Source: PALSA-505 sp963699015
Lineage (GTDB): Bacteria; Actinomycetota; Actinomycetes; Streptosporangiales; Streptosporangiaceae
Assembly (NCBI GenBank): GCA_963699015.1
Contig: CAVOSX010000008.1
Span: forward strand, 868,001-932,000
Direction: 5' to 3'
DNA length: 64,000 nucleotides
Position 1 is the stretch's first letter, and each line of letters starts with the position of its first letter. The notes beneath the pieces are model-generated. The model worked only from the letters and a program-made list of their open reading frames with translations. It made no database searches and was not told the DNA's origin. Of this stretch, positions 51,940 to 59,657 are shown in pieces. A program made the position numbers and the translations under genes.

Positions 51940-52707
51940 ATGCGCGTTCACGTGGTCAGCGACGTGCACGGCCGGGCCGATGCGCTGGCCCGGGCGGGCG
52001 ACGGCGCGGACGCCGTCATCTGCCTCGGCGACCTGCTGCAGTTCCTGGACTACGCGGACAGCCGGCACGGGATCTTTGCCGAGCTGTTCGGCCCCAGCCA
52101 GGCCGGCAAGCTGATCGAGCTGCGGACCGCGCAGCGGTTCGACCAGGCCCGGGCGTTCTCCCGGCAGCTGCTGGCGGGTCTGCCAGGGGATCCTGGCGAG
52201 CACTTCCGGGCCGCCGCCGCCCGGCAGTACGACGCGCTGTTCGCGGCGCTGCCCGAGCCGGCCTACCTGACCTACGGCAACGTCGACCTGCCAGGCATGT
52301 GGGCGGCGCGGCTGAAGCCGGGTCACCGCGTGCTCGACGGCGAGCGGGCCGAGCTCGCGGGCCGGGCGTTCGGCTTCGTCGGCGGCGGCCTTCGCTCCCG
52401 GTACCGGACCCCGCATGAGATCGACGACGACGCCTACGCGGCGAAGATCGACGCGGTCGGCGAGGTAGACGTGCTGTGCACCCATATCCCGCCGGCCGTG
52501 CCCGAGCTGCTGTACGACACGGTGGCGCGCAGGCTGGAGCGGGGCAGCGAGGCGCTGCTCGAGGCGATCAGGAAGACCCAGCCGCGGCTGGCACTGTTCG
52601 GCCACGTGCACCAGCCGCTCACCCGGCGGGTGCGGGTGGGCCGCACCGAGTGCGTCAACGTCGGGCACTTCGCTGCGACCGGGGTTCCCTACGCCCTGAA
52701 GTGGTAG
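51940..52707 (+). CDS. Calcineurin-like metallophosphoesterase
   Basis: A 255-residue binuclear metal phosphoesterase. Metal-ligand motifs in order are SDVHG, LGDLLQ, YGNVD (for GNHD), THIPP and FGHVHQ. The substrate is not predictable. TACTGT six bases before the ATG suggests a leaderless mRNA. Confidence 0.9.
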   Translation: MRVHVVSDVHGRADALARAGDGADAVICLGDLLQFLDYADSRHGIFAELFGPSQAGKLIELRTAQRFDQARAFSRQLLAGLPGDPGEHFRAAAARQYDALFAALPEPAYLTYGNVDLPGMWAARLKPGHRVLDGERAELAGRAFGFVGGGLRSRYRTPHEIDDDAYAAKIDAVGEVDVLCTHIPPAVPELLYDTVARRLERGSEALLEAIRKTQPRLALFGHVHQPLTRRVRVGRTECVNVGHFAATGVPYALKW

Positions 52708-52736
52708 GGCCTAACCGAGTACTGTCGCGTTGGCGG

Positions 52737-52742
52737 TACGCT
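52737..52742 (+). promoter_or_regulatory. -10 element TACGCT, leaderless start at 52749
   Basis: Six bases separate the hexamer from the ATG of the SRPBCC gene. Confidence 0.48.
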
Positions 52743-52748
52743 CCGAGG

Positions 52749-53216
52749 ATGGCCAACAAGACCGCGTCGAGCGTCACCGTGGCGGCGCCAAAGTCCGACG
52801 TCATGGCGGTGATAGCGGACTTCGCCGACTACCCGCGCTGGGCCACCGCGCTGCGCTCGGCCGACGTGCTCGAGGCCGGGCCGGACGGCCGGGCCTCGAC
52901 GGTGCGGTTCACGCTCGACGCGGGCGTGCTGCGGGATACTTACGTGCTGGCCTACACCTGGGACGGCGACACGCAGGTCAGCTGGCAGCTCGCCGAGGCC
53001 GGGACGGTCATCGCGGAGATGACCGGCGCCTATCACCTCACCGACCGCGGCGCGGGTGCCGAGGTCAGCTACGAGCTGACAGTGGATGTCCGGATACCGA
53101 CGCCGGGACTGCTCAAGCGCAAGGCGGAAAAAATGATCATCGACACCGCCCTGAAGGGCCTCAAGGCGCGAGCCGAGACCCTGGCCGACGGCGGAAGCAC
53201 GGGAGGCACCAGGTGA
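52749..53216 (+). CDS. SRPBCC-family (START/Bet v1-like) protein
   Basis: A 155-residue lipid- or polyketide-binding fold protein. It shows VAAPKSDVMAVIADFADYPRWA at the N-terminus and a long C-terminal helix (LKRKAEKMIIDTALKGLKARAE). The family in actinobacteria often sits with acyl-CoA synthetase and glucokinase genes; its ligand is unknown. GTGA overlap couples it to the DUF5304 protein. Confidence 0.9.
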   Translation: MANKTASSVTVAAPKSDVMAVIADFADYPRWATALRSADVLEAGPDGRASTVRFTLDAGVLRDTYVLAYTWDGDTQVSWQLAEAGTVIAEMTGAYHLTDRGAGAEVSYELTVDVRIPTPGLLKRKAEKMIIDTALKGLKARAETLADGGSTGGTR

Positions 53217-53722
53217 CCGACGACACCAGGTCATCAGGCGGTGACCCGATCGGCGACTTCCAGCGGTGGCTCATGCGGTCCAGCGCGCGGAGCCTGAGCC
53301 GTGAGCTGAAAGGCCAGGCCCGCCGGACCCTCGGCGGCGGTTCGGGCCGCGATGTCTGGGAGGCCGCCACCGCGGAGCCCATCCCGGGCGAAGCCCCGGA
53401 ATGCGCGTGGTGCCCGGTATGCCGGGCGGCCCGCAGGTTCAGGCAGTCGGGGCCGGGGCTGGCCTCGCACGTGGCCGGGGCCGGAGATGCGCTGCTCACC
53501 GCGGCCCAGGACACGCTGGCCGCCTTCGAGGCCACGCTGTCGGCCCACCCGCCCGAGGCCGGGCGCGAGCCGCCGGCCGGTGCGGCGTCATCAGAAGGCA
53601 CGGGCTGGCCGGACGAGGCGGAACCAGGCGCGGCGACCACCACGGCGGAGACGGCAGCGGGGGCTGCGGAGGCCGGAGAGGGCCAGAGTGCCGAGCCCGA
53701 TGGGCCTGACCGTCGGTCTTGA
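53213..53722 (+). CDS. DUF5304-like small acidic protein
   Basis: A 169-residue protein beginning at a GTG inside the previous stop. The defining feature is CAWCPVCRAARRF, with three cysteines that may bind metal, after a basic helix and before a helix (GDALLTAAQDTLAAFEATL). The C-terminal 60 residues are a disordered Ala/Glu/Thr tail. It overlaps the ROK kinase by 23 bases. Its function is unknown. Confidence 0.78.
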   Translation: MTDDTRSSGGDPIGDFQRWLMRSSARSLSRELKGQARRTLGGGSGRDVWEAATAEPIPGEAPECAWCPVCRAARRFRQSGPGLASHVAGAGDALLTAAQDTLAAFEATLSAHPPEAGREPPAGAASSEGTGWPDEAEPGAATTTAETAAGAAEAGEGQSAEPDGPDRRS

Positions 53723-54719
53723 CGTCGGCGGTACCAAGGTCGCCGCGGGGGTGGTGGACCGCCAGGGCGCGATCGTCGAGAAGCTCAAGCGGTCCACGCC
53801 CGCGGCCGAGCCTTCGCGTACCGCCCGCGTGATCGCCGCGGTGGTGGCCGAACTGCGCGGCCGCCACCCGGTGCAGGCGGTGGGCCTGGGCGCGGCCGGG
53901 TTCGTGAACTCCGCCCGTGCGGCCGTGATGTTCGCCCCCAACCTCGCCTGGCGGGATGAGCCGCTAAAGCAGCGGGTCGAGGATCTGGTCGGCCTGCCGG
54001 TCGTCATGGACAACGACGCGAACGCCAGCGCCTGGGCTGAAGTCAGGTTCGGCGCCGCCCGGGGCCGCGACAACATCGTGTTCCTCTCGATCGGCACCGG
54101 CATCGGCGGCGGTCTCGTGCTCGGCGGCGAGCTGTACCGCGGCGGCTGGGGGATGGCCGGCGAGCCCGGGCACTGCCGAGCCGTGCCCGAGGGCCGGCTG
54201 TGCGGCTGCGGCAACCGCGGCTGCTGGGAGCAGTACGCCAGCGGCAGCGCGCTGGTCGCGGAGGCTCGCGAGTTCGCCAGGCGGACGCCGGAAGGAGCCA
54301 TCCGGCTCCTCCAGCTGGGCGGCGGGCGGCCGGAGGGAATCGGCGGACCGCAGGTCACCCAGGCCGCACGGGAGGGCGACCCGGGGGCGCTGCGCTGCTT
54401 CCAGACCGTGGGAGGCTGGCTCGGGCAGGGCATGGCCGACCTGGCCGCGATCCTCGATCCGGACTGCTTCGTCATCGGCGGGGGTGTGTCTGAGGCGGGC
54501 GACCTGCTGCTCACCCCGGCCCGGGCGGCGTTCGAGAAGGCCCTGACCGGCCGCGGCTACCGGGCCTACGCCGACATCATGATCGCCGAGCTGGGCGCCG
54601 ACGCCGGGCTGGTGGGCGCGGCCGACCTGGCCAGGGCCGCGCTGGTCAGACCACTGCGCCGTCGTCTGGATCCGAGTCCCGGTCGTGATCGTCTCCGACG
54701 TGCAAGACCAGCACGATGA
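53700..54719 (+). CDS. glkA: ROK-family glucokinase
   Basis: Glucokinase of 339 residues, the main glucose kinase type in actinobacteria and a factor in carbon repression in Streptomyces. The ATP motif is GLDVGGTKVAAGVVD; the ROK zinc site is GHCRAVPEGRLCGCGNRGCW with His and three Cys; the catalytic Asp is in VVMDNDANASAW. ATG 53700 matches the family start; GTG 53688 has a better ribosome site (GAGAGGG) and adds four residues. The last 28 residues are Arg-rich and read antisense through the convergent gene, an unusual extension. Confidence 0.92.
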   Translation: MGLTVGLDVGGTKVAAGVVDRQGAIVEKLKRSTPAAEPSRTARVIAAVVAELRGRHPVQAVGLGAAGFVNSARAAVMFAPNLAWRDEPLKQRVEDLVGLPVVMDNDANASAWAEVRFGAARGRDNIVFLSIGTGIGGGLVLGGELYRGGWGMAGEPGHCRAVPEGRLCGCGNRGCWEQYASGSALVAEAREFARRTPEGAIRLLQLGGGRPEGIGGPQVTQAAREGDPGALRCFQTVGGWLGQGMADLAAILDPDCFVIGGGVSEAGDLLLTPARAAFEKALTGRGYRAYADIMIAELGADAGLVGAADLARAALVRPLRRRLDPSPGRDRLRRARPAR

Positions 54720-55188
54720 AGCCGCCGATGAACGCCGCGACCGCGCCGAACCCCAGCCAGCCGGGAATCGTCCAGCCGGCCATCGTCGCGGCGAGCAGGT
54801 AGCCGGGACCGCCGAACAGCGCCACCCAGGCGCCCTTGGTGAGCGGCGAGAGCCGGGGCAGCGGCGGGGGCGGCGGCGGCACGTAGTGCTCCTCCTCCGC
54901 GGGCGGATCCGCGGGCGCCGGAACCACCCCGCCGGACGCGGGCCCGGTCCCGGGCCCGGGCCCGGGGCCGGGGCCGGGGCCGGGCGCGATGGTGCGCGGC
55001 GCGGCGGGGAGCGGCGGGGGGGCGAGCGGCGGAGGGGCGGCCGGCGGGGTCAGGTTCTCGCTCTCCGGCCAGGGCACGGGCGCGTCACCGGCGGTGGCCG
55101 GGGCGTCGAAGCGGCCGACCAGATCCAGCCACGCGGCCTCTTCCTCGCTGCCGCCGTGGGCTACTTCTTCGCTGTTGCCGTCGGTCAC
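54646..55188 (-). CDS. Proline-rich membrane protein, function unknown
   Basis: A 180-residue protein with an acidic N-terminus (GSEEEAAWLDLVGRF), a long Pro/Ala/Gly region with seven Gly-Pro repeats, and two membrane segments (WVALFGGPGYLLAATMAGW and FGAVAAFIGGFIVLVLHV) ending in an Asp-rich tail. GTG 55188 has AGG at a suitable distance; GTG 55203 is an alternative. Its 3' end overlaps the glucokinase gene tail to tail by 74 bases. This layout recurs in actinobacteria. Confidence 0.72.
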   Translation of the reverse strand: MTDGNSEEVAHGGSEEEAAWLDLVGRFDAPATAGDAPVPWPESENLTPPAAPPPLAPPPLPAAPRTIAPGPGPGPGPGPGTGPASGGVVPAPADPPAEEEHYVPPPPPPLPRLSPLTKGAWVALFGGPGYLLAATMAGWTIPGWLGFGAVAAFIGGFIVLVLHVGDDHDRDSDPDDGAVV

Positions 55189-55273
55189 GTCTGGCGTCCT
55201 CACCTCTCCTCAGTGTCAAGCCCACCGGGCCCGGCGTCATTCCTTCGCGACTGCCCTGCTCTTGCGGCGCGGC

Positions 55274-56032
55274 CTACTGCTTCGGGGCGGCACTGTGCGA
55301 CCGCACGAACTCCAGGCTGCCCGAGAAGATGGTCGCCGCGTCGTTATCTAGGGTGGCAACGTGATAGCTGTTCCCGCAATCCCTGACGGTCAGCTGGCCG
55401 GCCGGGAGCGCGGCCGTCAGCAGCCGCATGCTGAGCGGCCCGACGACATGATCCTCGGTGCTGTGGTAGGCGAGCACGGGCTGGCTGATCTGGTCCAGGC
55501 CGTCCCTGGTGGCACGCCACAGCCGCGGCAGCGTCGCGGCGGCCCGCACCGGCACACGGTCATAGCCGAGCTCTTGCGTGCCGTCCTTCTTGATGTCGCT
55601 GGCGATCCCCTTCAGCGAAGGCACGAACAGCTTCATCGCCGGCGCGAACCAGAACAGCCTGGTGTCCGCGGTGATCGACGGGTTGACGACCACCAGCCCG
55701 CGGACCGCCGCGCCCCGCAGCTCGGCGATCCGCAGGGCGATGCAGCCACCGAGTGACAGGCCCATCAAGAAGATCTCGTCGGTCTTGCCGCGCAGCACCT
55801 CGAAGCTCCGCTCGGCCTCCGCGAACCAGTCCTCTGAGCGGGTGCGGTTCATGTCCTGCCAGGTCGTGCCGTGCCCGGGCAGCCTCGGCACGGACACGGT
55901 CAGGCCTGCGCCGCAGAGGTATTCCGCCCACGGCCGCACCGACTGCGGCGTCCCGGTGAACCCGTGGCACAGCAGGACTCCCACGGGCCCGCCGTCACGA
56001 GTGAACGCCTCAGCTCCCGGGATCACCGACAT
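55274..56032 (-). CDS. Alpha/beta hydrolase (carboxylesterase-like)
   Basis: A 252-residue serine hydrolase of the thermostable carboxylesterase type. The oxyanion region is LCHGFTGTPQSVRPW, the nucleophile Ser in GLSLGG, the acid Asp in STEDHVV and His in NSYHVATLD. GGAGGG nine bases upstream supports ATG 56032 over an ATG at 56092. It is divergent from the acyltransferase, so ester or lipid metabolism is plausible. Confidence 0.9.
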   Translation of the reverse strand: MSVIPGAEAFTRDGGPVGVLLCHGFTGTPQSVRPWAEYLCGAGLTVSVPRLPGHGTTWQDMNRTRSEDWFAEAERSFEVLRGKTDEIFLMGLSLGGCIALRIAELRGAAVRGLVVVNPSITADTRLFWFAPAMKLFVPSLKGIASDIKKDGTQELGYDRVPVRAAATLPRLWRATRDGLDQISQPVLAYHSTEDHVVGPLSMRLLTAALPAGQLTVRDCGNSYHVATLDNDAATIFSGSLEFVRSHSAAPKQ

Positions 56033-56124
56033 CCGGACCGTCCCTCCGGCCGTCGCTAGCCGCCGCTGCCTGACCGCCAATGCCCTGGCCATACTCGCAC
56101 GATCGCGGGACAGCGTGCGAACAT

Positions 56125-56835
56125 ATGGACGTGTTCTACTGGGTGGTGAAGGCGATCCTCTACCCCTTCCTCAGGCTGGTCTTCCGGCCCTGGGCCGAGG
56201 GAACCGACAATGTTCCCCGCGAGGGGCCGGCCATCATCGCGAGCAACCACCTGTCGTTCTCCGACCACTTCTTCGGGCCGCTGATGCTTCCGCGCAAGGT
56301 CGTCTACCTGGCCAAGGCGGAATATTTCACCGGCCGCGGCATCAAGGGCCTGATCAGCAAGGCGTTCTTCCGCGGCATGGGGCAGATCCCTGTCGACCGG
56401 GCGGGCGGCGAGGCCAGCGAACGGGCGCTGCGCACCGGCCTGCGCGTCCTGGCGCAGGGCAACCTGCTGGGCATCTACCCGGAGGGCACCCGCACCCCCG
56501 ACGGCCGGCTCTACCGCGGCAAGACCGGCGTCGCCCGGCTGGCCCTGGAGGGGCGCGCCCCCGTGATCCCGTGCGCCATGCTGGGCACCTACGACCTGCA
56601 GCCGCCCGGCACGGTCATGCCCCGGCTGCGATTCCGCCCGGGCGCCCGGTTCGGCAAGCCGCTCGACTTCTCCCGCTACTACGGCATGGAATCCAATCGG
56701 CTGGTGCTCCGCGCGGTCACCGATGAGATCATGTACGCGCTGATGGACCTGTCCGGCCAGGAGTACGTGGACACCTACGCCGCCAGCGCCAAGGCCGTCA
56801 ATCCCGCCCAGCGCCGCCTCCACGCGCACCGCTAA
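56125..56835 (+). CDS. 1-acyl-glycerol-3-phosphate acyltransferase-like (PlsC family)
   Basis: Membrane-associated acyltransferase of 236 residues. Motif I is NHLSFSDHFF (His and Asp of HX4D) and motif III IYPEGTRTPDGRL. An N-terminal membrane-binding helix (VVKAILYPFLRLVF) starts at ATG 56125. The substrate is probably lysophosphatidic acid or a related lipid; the family also contains phosphatidylinositol mannoside acylation enzymes, of interest given the mannosyltransferase at 48868. Confidence 0.9.
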   Translation: MDVFYWVVKAILYPFLRLVFRPWAEGTDNVPREGPAIIASNHLSFSDHFFGPLMLPRKVVYLAKAEYFTGRGIKGLISKAFFRGMGQIPVDRAGGEASERALRTGLRVLAQGNLLGIYPEGTRTPDGRLYRGKTGVARLALEGRAPVIPCAMLGTYDLQPPGTVMPRLRFRPGARFGKPLDFSRYYGMESNRLVLRAVTDEIMYALMDLSGQEYVDTYAASAKAVNPAQRRLHAHR

Positions 56836-56967
56836 CCCCACCCCAGCCCCCGCGCCCCGGCCCCGGCCAGCCTCAGGGGACCCCGGCCCACTCTTCATGC
56901 GTTCCGGCCGGACAAACCGGACGAAGGGTGACAGAAATCGGCCATACCGCATGGAAAGTGAGAATGG

Positions 56968-58491
56968 TCATCCATCTGGCGGCGGAGAGGCCCCGCTGGG
57001 CCAGGTCTTGGTGTGGGTGACGGCGGCTCGCCAGCGGGCGTAGGCGGCGTCGTCGCGAGGGGTGGCGGGGGTGAAGCGCTTGCCGAGGCGCCAGATCTCC
57101 GAGAGGTCTGCCCTCGACCAGATGCCGGTGGCCAGGCCGGCCAGGAACGCGGCGCCAAGCGCGGTCGTCTCCGCGACCACCGGGCGCTCCACGGTCAGCC
57201 CGAGCTGGTCGGCCTGCAGCTGCATCAGCAGGTCGTTCTCGCTCGCGCCGCCGTCCGCCTTGAGCGTGCGCGGCCGGGCCGCCTGCGCGGCGGCCATGGC
57301 CTCGCACACGTCCCGCACCTCGAACGCGATGGCCTCCAGCGTGGCGCGGACCAGGTGCGCGCGGCCGGTCCCCCTGGTGATCCCGAAGATCGCGCCGCGG
57401 GCGTCCGGATCCCAGTCCGGCGCGCCGAGGCCGGTCAGCGCGGGCACGAACACGACGCCGCCGCTGTCCGGTACCGACCGGGCCAGCGCCTCGCTCTGCG
57501 CGGCGTTCTCCAGCAGGCCGAGCCCGTCGCGTAGCCACTGGACGGCCGCGCCGGTGACGAACACCGGCCCTTCCAGCGCATAGCTCAGTGCGCCGTCGGG
57601 ATCCATCCAGGCCACCGTGGCCAGTAGCGAGGCGCCCGGGTCCGGCCGCTCCGGCCCCGTGTTGACCAGGACGAACGAGCCGGTCCCGTAGGTGCACTTG
57701 GTGTCGCCAGCGGCGAAGCAGGCCTGGCCGAACAGCGCGGCCTGCTGGTCGCCGGCGATGCCGGCGACCGGCACCGACAGGCCCAGGAAGGCCGCCGGGT
57801 CGGTCTGCCCCGCGGCTCCCCAGGATGGCACCACCTCGGGCAGCGCGCGCGGCGGCACCCGCAGCAGCTCGCACAGCTCGGCCGACCACTGGCCGGCCGA
57901 GATGTCGAACAGCAGGGTCCGCGACGCGTTGGATGCGTCGGTCACGTGCCGCCGCCCGCCGGTCATCCGCGCGATCAGGTAGGAGTCCACGGTGCCCACG
58001 GCGAGCGACCCGTCCCGGACACCGGACCACAGCCCGGCGTCGTGCTCGGCCAGCCAGCTGAGCTTGGTCCCGGTGAAGTAGGGATCGAGCCGCAGCCCGG
58101 TCAGCTCGGTGATCCGCGGTTCGTGCCCGGCGTCGCGCAGCCGCCGGCACAGCCCCGCGCTCCTGCGGTCCTGCCAGACGATCGCGCGCCGCGGCGCGGT
58201 CAGCGTGGCGCGGTCCCAGATCACCGCGGTCTCCCGCTGGTTGGTGAGGCCGATGCAGGTCACCGCGCCGGCGCTGGCGCGGCCTGCGACGCCGGCCCCG
58301 GCCCGTTCGGTAGCCGTGGCACAGGCGGCCAGCACGGCCTGCCAGATTTCCTCTGGCAGATGCTCGACCCAGCCCGGCCGCGGGTAGTACTGGCGGAACT
58401 CCTGGTAGCCCCGGCCGGCCACCGCGCCGTCGGGACGTATCACCAGGGCGGTTACGCCAGTCGTTCCTGCGTCGATCGCGAGAACGCTCAT
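56968..58491 (-). CDS. glpK: Glycerol kinase (FGGY family)
   Basis: A 507-residue kinase. It has AIDAGTTGVTALVI (phosphate 1), LTNQRETAVIWD, GIAGDQQAALFGQ and KCTYGTGSFVLVNTG, which together favour glycerol over xylulose. The N-terminal DAGTTG variant instead of DQGTTS is common in actinobacterial paralogues. ATG 58491 is 60 bases from the divergent pfk start. Convergent with the acyltransferase; no glycerol facilitator is adjacent. Confidence 0.9.
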   Translation of the reverse strand: MSVLAIDAGTTGVTALVIRPDGAVAGRGYQEFRQYYPRPGWVEHLPEEIWQAVLAACATATERAGAGVAGRASAGAVTCIGLTNQRETAVIWDRATLTAPRRAIVWQDRRSAGLCRRLRDAGHEPRITELTGLRLDPYFTGTKLSWLAEHDAGLWSGVRDGSLAVGTVDSYLIARMTGGRRHVTDASNASRTLLFDISAGQWSAELCELLRVPPRALPEVVPSWGAAGQTDPAAFLGLSVPVAGIAGDQQAALFGQACFAAGDTKCTYGTGSFVLVNTGPERPDPGASLLATVAWMDPDGALSYALEGPVFVTGAAVQWLRDGLGLLENAAQSEALARSVPDSGGVVFVPALTGLGAPDWDPDARGAIFGITRGTGRAHLVRATLEAIAFEVRDVCEAMAAAQAARPRTLKADGGASENDLLMQLQADQLGLTVERPVVAETTALGAAFLAGLATGIWSRADLSEIWRLGKRFTPATPRDDAAYARWRAAVTHTKTWPSGASPPPDG

Positions 58492-58538
58492 GGCCCACCA
58501 GTGTGCTCCAGTGCACCCGGCCGCGGGAGCGGGCGCAC

Positions 58539-58544
58539 TAGTCT
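58539..58544 (+). promoter_or_regulatory. -10 element TAGTCT, leaderless start at 58552
   Basis: Seven bases separate the hexamer from the ATG of pfkA. Confidence 0.48.
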
Positions 58545-58551
58545 TGCCCCC

Positions 58552-59595
58552 ATGCGAGTCGGAGTGCTCACCGGAGGCGGGGACTGCCCCGGGCTGAACG
58601 CAGTGATCCGGGCCGTGGTCCGCAAGGGGGTAGCGGAGTACGGGTTCGAGTTCGTCGGGTTCCGCGACGGCTGGCGCGGGCCGCTCGAGGGGGACACCGT
58701 CCCGCTCGACGTCCAGGCGGTCCGCGGCATCCTGCCTCGCGGCGGGACCATCCTCGGCTCGTCGCGGACCAACCCGCTGCGCGCCGACGCGGCCGGCGAC
58801 GGGGTCGGCGGCGCAGAGCGGATCAAGGACAACATGGCCGGGCTGGGCGTGGACGCGCTGGTGGTGATCGGCGGCGAGGATACCCTCGGCGTGGCGGCCC
58901 GGCTGTACGACCAGGGCGTCAGCGTGGTCGGCGTGCCCAAGACCATCGACAACGACCTCGCCGCGACCGACTACACGTTCGGTTTCGACACCGCGGTCAA
59001 CATCGCCATGGAGGCCATCGACCGGCTGCACACCACGGCCGAGAGCCACCATCGCGCGCTGATCGTCGAGGTGATGGGGCGCAGCGCCGGGTGGATCGCG
59101 CTGCACGCGGGCATCGCCGGCGGCGCGAACGTGATCTTGATCCCGGAGAAGCCGTTCAGCATCGAGCAGGTCTGCGCCTACGTACAGCACCGGTTCCAGA
59201 CCAGGTACGCGCCGATCGTGGTGGTCGCGGAGGGGGCGCACCCGGCCGACGGGGAAGGCGAGATCGGCCGCGCGCAACTCGACGCGTTCGGTCACATCCG
59301 GCTGGGCGGTGTCGGCCAGATGCTGGCCGAGGAAATCGAGAAGCGGACCGGCAAGGAGGCCCGCTGCACGGTGCTCGGCCACATCCAGCGCGGCGGCACG
59401 CCGACCGCGTTCGACCGGGTGCTGGCCACCCGGTACGGCGTGCACGCGATCAGCGCGGTCCGCGACGGCGCGTTCGGGATGATGGTGGCGCTGCGCGGCA
59501 CCGACATCATCCGCGTGCCGCTGTTCGAGGCGACCCGCGAGGTCAAGCTGGTACCCGAGGAGCGGTACGCCGAGGCCGAGCCCTTCTTCGGCTGA
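58552..59595 (+). CDS. pfkA: 6-phosphofructokinase, probably pyrophosphate-dependent
   Basis: A 347-residue phosphofructokinase for glycolysis. The N-terminal GGGDCPGLNAVIRAVV and the catalytic PKTIDNDL are clear. At the position of E. coli Gly104 this protein has Asp110 (IGGEDTLG), and at the Gly124 position it has Lys130 (PKTIDND). Asp and Lys together are the known determinants of pyrophosphate use; ATP-dependent Streptomyces enzymes keep Gly (GGEGTL) at the first site. MGRSAGW and the EGAHPADGEGEI substrate loop are also present. TAGTCT seven bases before the ATG suggests a leaderless start. Confidence 0.9.
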   Translation: MRVGVLTGGGDCPGLNAVIRAVVRKGVAEYGFEFVGFRDGWRGPLEGDTVPLDVQAVRGILPRGGTILGSSRTNPLRADAAGDGVGGAERIKDNMAGLGVDALVVIGGEDTLGVAARLYDQGVSVVGVPKTIDNDLAATDYTFGFDTAVNIAMEAIDRLHTTAESHHRALIVEVMGRSAGWIALHAGIAGGANVILIPEKPFSIEQVCAYVQHRFQTRYAPIVVVAEGAHPADGEGEIGRAQLDAFGHIRLGGVGQMLAEEIEKRTGKEARCTVLGHIQRGGTPTAFDRVLATRYGVHAISAVRDGAFGMMVALRGTDIIRVPLFEATREVKLVPEERYAEAEPFFG

Positions 59596-59657
59596 CCTGG
59601 CGGCCGCCCGCCTCCGCGGCGGCGAGCTGGAGGCGGTCGCTCGCGGCGCGGTGCCGC

